DNA of 7,302 nucleotides, taken from assembly GCA_002441045.1 (NCBI GenBank), contig DJWQ01000179.1, forward strand, positions 1-7,302. Direction: 5' to 3'. Numbering within the stretch: position 1 is the stretch's first letter; each line of letters begins with the position of its first letter. Position numbers and translations under genes: made by a program. Below are positions 5,723 through 7,302 of the stretch, piece by piece. This stretch comes from Firmicutes bacterium UBA6226. GTDB taxonomy: Bacteria; Bacillota_A; Clostridia; Peptostreptococcales; Acidaminobacteraceae. The notes beneath the pieces were generated by a model that searched no databases, had not been told where the DNA came from, and saw nothing but the letters and a program-made list of their open reading frames with translations.

Positions 5723-6670
5723 TCATTTCATATAGTATTTACAAGCTTTAAGTTGATGCATTAATCTTTTTGAATAATTAGCCTTCACTTCATCCGCATT
5801 TGTCTCATCGTAAGTGAAGAAACCTTTGCCAGATTTGAAACCCAATTCCTTATTTTGTACTTTTTCGCGCAGAATAGGATTTGCCTCTCTTGAGTTATCC
5901 ATTTCCTTCAATAAATTATCACCTACGACACACCATATGTCGAGACCCCCAAAATCAGCTATTTCGAGCTGACCTGTGGTTGCATATCTAAAACCCGGTC
6001 CGAAGATCAATGCTTTATCGATATCTTCAGGTGATGCCACCCCCATTTGGATGAGCGAAAAAACTTCTCTTGCGACACCTTGTTGAATTCTATTTGCAAC
6101 AAGCCCTGGGACTTCTTTTAAAACCTTGACGACTTGTTTGCCAATAGAAGTGTAAAGTGTATTCACTTCTGCATAAACCTCTTCTGGCATATTGCCAAAG
6201 AAGGATAGTTCTGCTATTGGCATGAGAAGCGCAGGATTGTACCAGTGACAGATCATCATTTTAGATTTACGCTCTTCAGACACTGTCGCCATCATATCTC
6301 CAAGGGTGAGTGATGATGTATTGCTCGCAAAAATCGTCTCTGATTTACAAATTTTATCGAGTTTCTGAAATAGATCTTGTTTCAAATCTACGCGTTCTGG
6401 AATAGCTTCAATAACATAATCCGCAGTTTTAGCACAATCTTCTAAATCCGAGAAGAGCCTTATACGATCCAAAATATCGGGAATACTTTCACCATTTAAA
6501 AGGTCTTCTGCTTCAAGCAACTCAAGTTCCTTATACATTACATCTTTTAGCGTCGCTAGATAAGATTCATTTGTGTCAAATAAAGAAACTTTATAACCAA
6601 AAATTGCAAAGTTTTCAGCAATTGAATGTCCCATTGTACCAGCGCCTATGACTGAGATATTTTTGATCAT
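5723..6670 (-). CDS. 3-hydroxyacyl-CoA dehydrogenase family protein, probable beta-hydroxy acid dehydrogenase
   Basis: The 315-residue enzyme should oxidise a 3-hydroxy group to a 3-keto group with NAD+ in the cytoplasm. An N-terminal Rossmann fold has VIGAGTMG (7-14; Gly9, Gly11, Gly14) and Asp32 after the second strand, favouring NAD over NADP. SNTSSL (116-121), His142 in CHWYNP, Glu154 twelve residues later and Asn193 in VANRI correspond to the family's catalytic Ser, His-Glu pair and Asn. The C-terminal domain ends with GFKSGKGFFTY (277-287). At 315 residues it is longer than typical 282-residue Hbd/PaaH enzymes and nearer to L-carnitine dehydrogenase-like members that act on free beta-hydroxy acids. 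That fits its BKACE neighbour. Its ATG overlaps the BKACE stop as ATGA, with AAGGTGG in the BKACE 3' end as ribosome site, implying coupled translation. The substrate is unknown. Confidence 0.88.
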   Translation of the reverse strand: MIKNISVIGAGTMGHSIAENFAIFGYKVSLFDTNESYLATLKDVMYKELELLEAEDLLNGESIPDILDRIRLFSDLEDCAKTADYVIEAIPERVDLKQDLFQKLDKICKSETIFASNTSSLTLGDMMATVSEERKSKMMICHWYNPALLMPIAELSFFGNMPEEVYAEVNTLYTSIGKQVVKVLKEVPGLVANRIQQGVAREVFSLIQMGVASPEDIDKALIFGPGFRYATTGQLEIADFGGLDIWCVVGDNLLKEMDNSREANPILREKVQNKELGFKSGKGFFTYDETNADEVKANYSKRLMHQLKACKYYMK

Positions 6671-7302
6671 GATAAGCTACCACCTTTAATGCCTAATATT
6701 TCTCTAGCTTCTGCTGGTGTAGCAGGTTGTTTGTTGAACTCTTTGATTACGCGTGCTGCACGTGCAACCAATTGCGCATTGCTTTCAGCAAGTTGATCTT
6801 TTGCATAAAAGACATTATCTTCAAGCCCGACTCTGATATGGCCGCCCATGGCGATTGCTGCAAACATAATTGGCAAATGTCCTTTGCCCGTTCCAAGTGC
6901 TGACCATGTAGAGCCTGCAGGAATCAAGCTTTTTAAGTAGACTAGATTTTCAACGGTAGCATCTGAACCACCCGCTGCGCCGAGAACAAATTGATAATGC
7001 TGTGTTCCCTCTAAAACACCTTTTTTGAGGTAGTACATAGAGTTGTACACCATTCCCGCGTCAAAAATTTCAATTTCAGGCTTAACATTGTTTTCCTTCA
7101 TCGTCTTCGCGAGCTCTTCTAAAAATAAGGGATGATTGATAAAAAGTGCATTGTGACCCCAGTTCATTGAACCACAGTCATATGAAGCCATTTCTGGTTT
7201 CAATTGTTTTAGATGAACTTGTCTCGTTTCATCTGTCGCATTTAAATCACCAGAAGTTGTGAAATTCAAAATAATGTCACAATCCTTCTTTTCACGAATT
7301 AA
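6667..7302 (-). CDS. BKACE family beta-keto acid cleavage enzyme (partial, 5' end outside window)
   Basis: The frame is open to the window edge, giving 211 residues of an enzyme usually 270-310 long; the TTG at 7269 is internal. BKACE/Kce enzymes (DUF849, TIM barrel, Zn-dependent) react a beta-keto acid with acetyl-CoA to give acetoacetate and a new acyl-CoA. Seen here are TTSG (visible residues 15-18), LKPEMASYDCGSMNWGH, IEIFDAGM, GGHIRVGLEDN and the ending ATPAEAREILGI. In RVGLED the Arg, Glu and Asp fit Kce Arg226, Glu230 (Zn ligand) and Asp231. By that alignment about 69 residues, including the two Zn-binding His, lie outside the window. The stop overlaps the next gene by 4 nt. Family is secure; the substrate is open, and the sequence is not close enough to be called Kce. 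Confidence 0.92.
   Translation of the reverse strand, partial: LIREKKDCDIILNFTTSGDLNATDETRQVHLKQLKPEMASYDCGSMNWGHNALFINHPLFLEELAKTMKENNVKPEIEIFDAGMVYNSMYYLKKGVLEGTQHYQFVLGAAGGSDATVENLVYLKSLIPAGSTWSALGTGKGHLPIMFAAIAMGGHIRVGLEDNVFYAKDQLAESNAQLVARAARVIKEFNKQPATPAEAREILGIKGGSLS

Noticed and set aside
7267..7269. TTG as start of the BKACE gene
   Set aside because: The frame continues open to 7302 and the residues upstream (IREKKDCDII) fit the family barrel strand, so this is an internal Leu and the gene is cut by the window.
4328..7302. Classical lysine fermentation cluster
   Set aside because: The dehydrogenase is of the 3-hydroxyacyl-CoA dehydrogenase family rather than a diaminohexanoate dehydrogenase, and no aminomutase or ammonia-lyase gene is seen in the window.

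Overview
The window looks like a low-GC Bacillota chromosome, most likely an anaerobic, acid-fermenting Clostridia-type bacterium. Four things suggest this: the AT-rich codon use, strong AGGAGG/GGGAGG ribosome sites about 8 nt from ATG, sigma-A type promoters, and a gene set of a Gram-positive-style ApbE lipoprotein, a YvlB/LiaX-like DUF4097 protein and a BKACE catabolic module. I cannot name the species.

Left part (1-2400, minus strand): a DUF4097 protein gene is followed 69 nt later by apbE, a secreted lipoprotein flavin transferase. Each has its own readable promoter, and a strong hairpin terminator follows apbE at the window edge. The DUF4097 start should be placed at 2340, because the longer reading starts inside its own promoter.

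Middle (2485-4268): a 1556-bp IS1182-type insertion sequence lies on the plus strand with perfect 15-bp terminal inverted repeats. Its transposase is split into two frames at an A-AAA-AAG heptamer. The three presumed catalytic residues fall on both sides of the break, so only a -1 shift or slippage product could be active. Inward-facing terminators sit just inside both ends. Hairpins abut both ends from outside. A further ~150-bp segment with ends resembling the IS ends, also lying between two hairpins, follows on the right and looks like a MITE or relic.

Right part (4328-7302, minus strand): an apparent operon encodes, in order of transcription, a BKACE-family beta-keto acid cleavage enzyme (5' end outside the window), a 3-hydroxyacyl-CoA dehydrogenase-family enzyme overlapping it by 4 nt, and an AtoE-type short-chain fatty acid transporter. 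Together they suggest oxidation of a beta-hydroxy acid to a beta-keto acid, cleavage with acetyl-CoA to acetoacetate plus a new acyl-CoA, and transport of a short-chain acid. The substrate cannot be read from the sequence. The IS lies downstream of this operon, and its right-end terminator faces the incoming operon transcript.

I see no phage, defence, CRISPR, tRNA or rRNA features. The most unusual parts are the hairpin-bounded IS/MITE array and the catabolic module.
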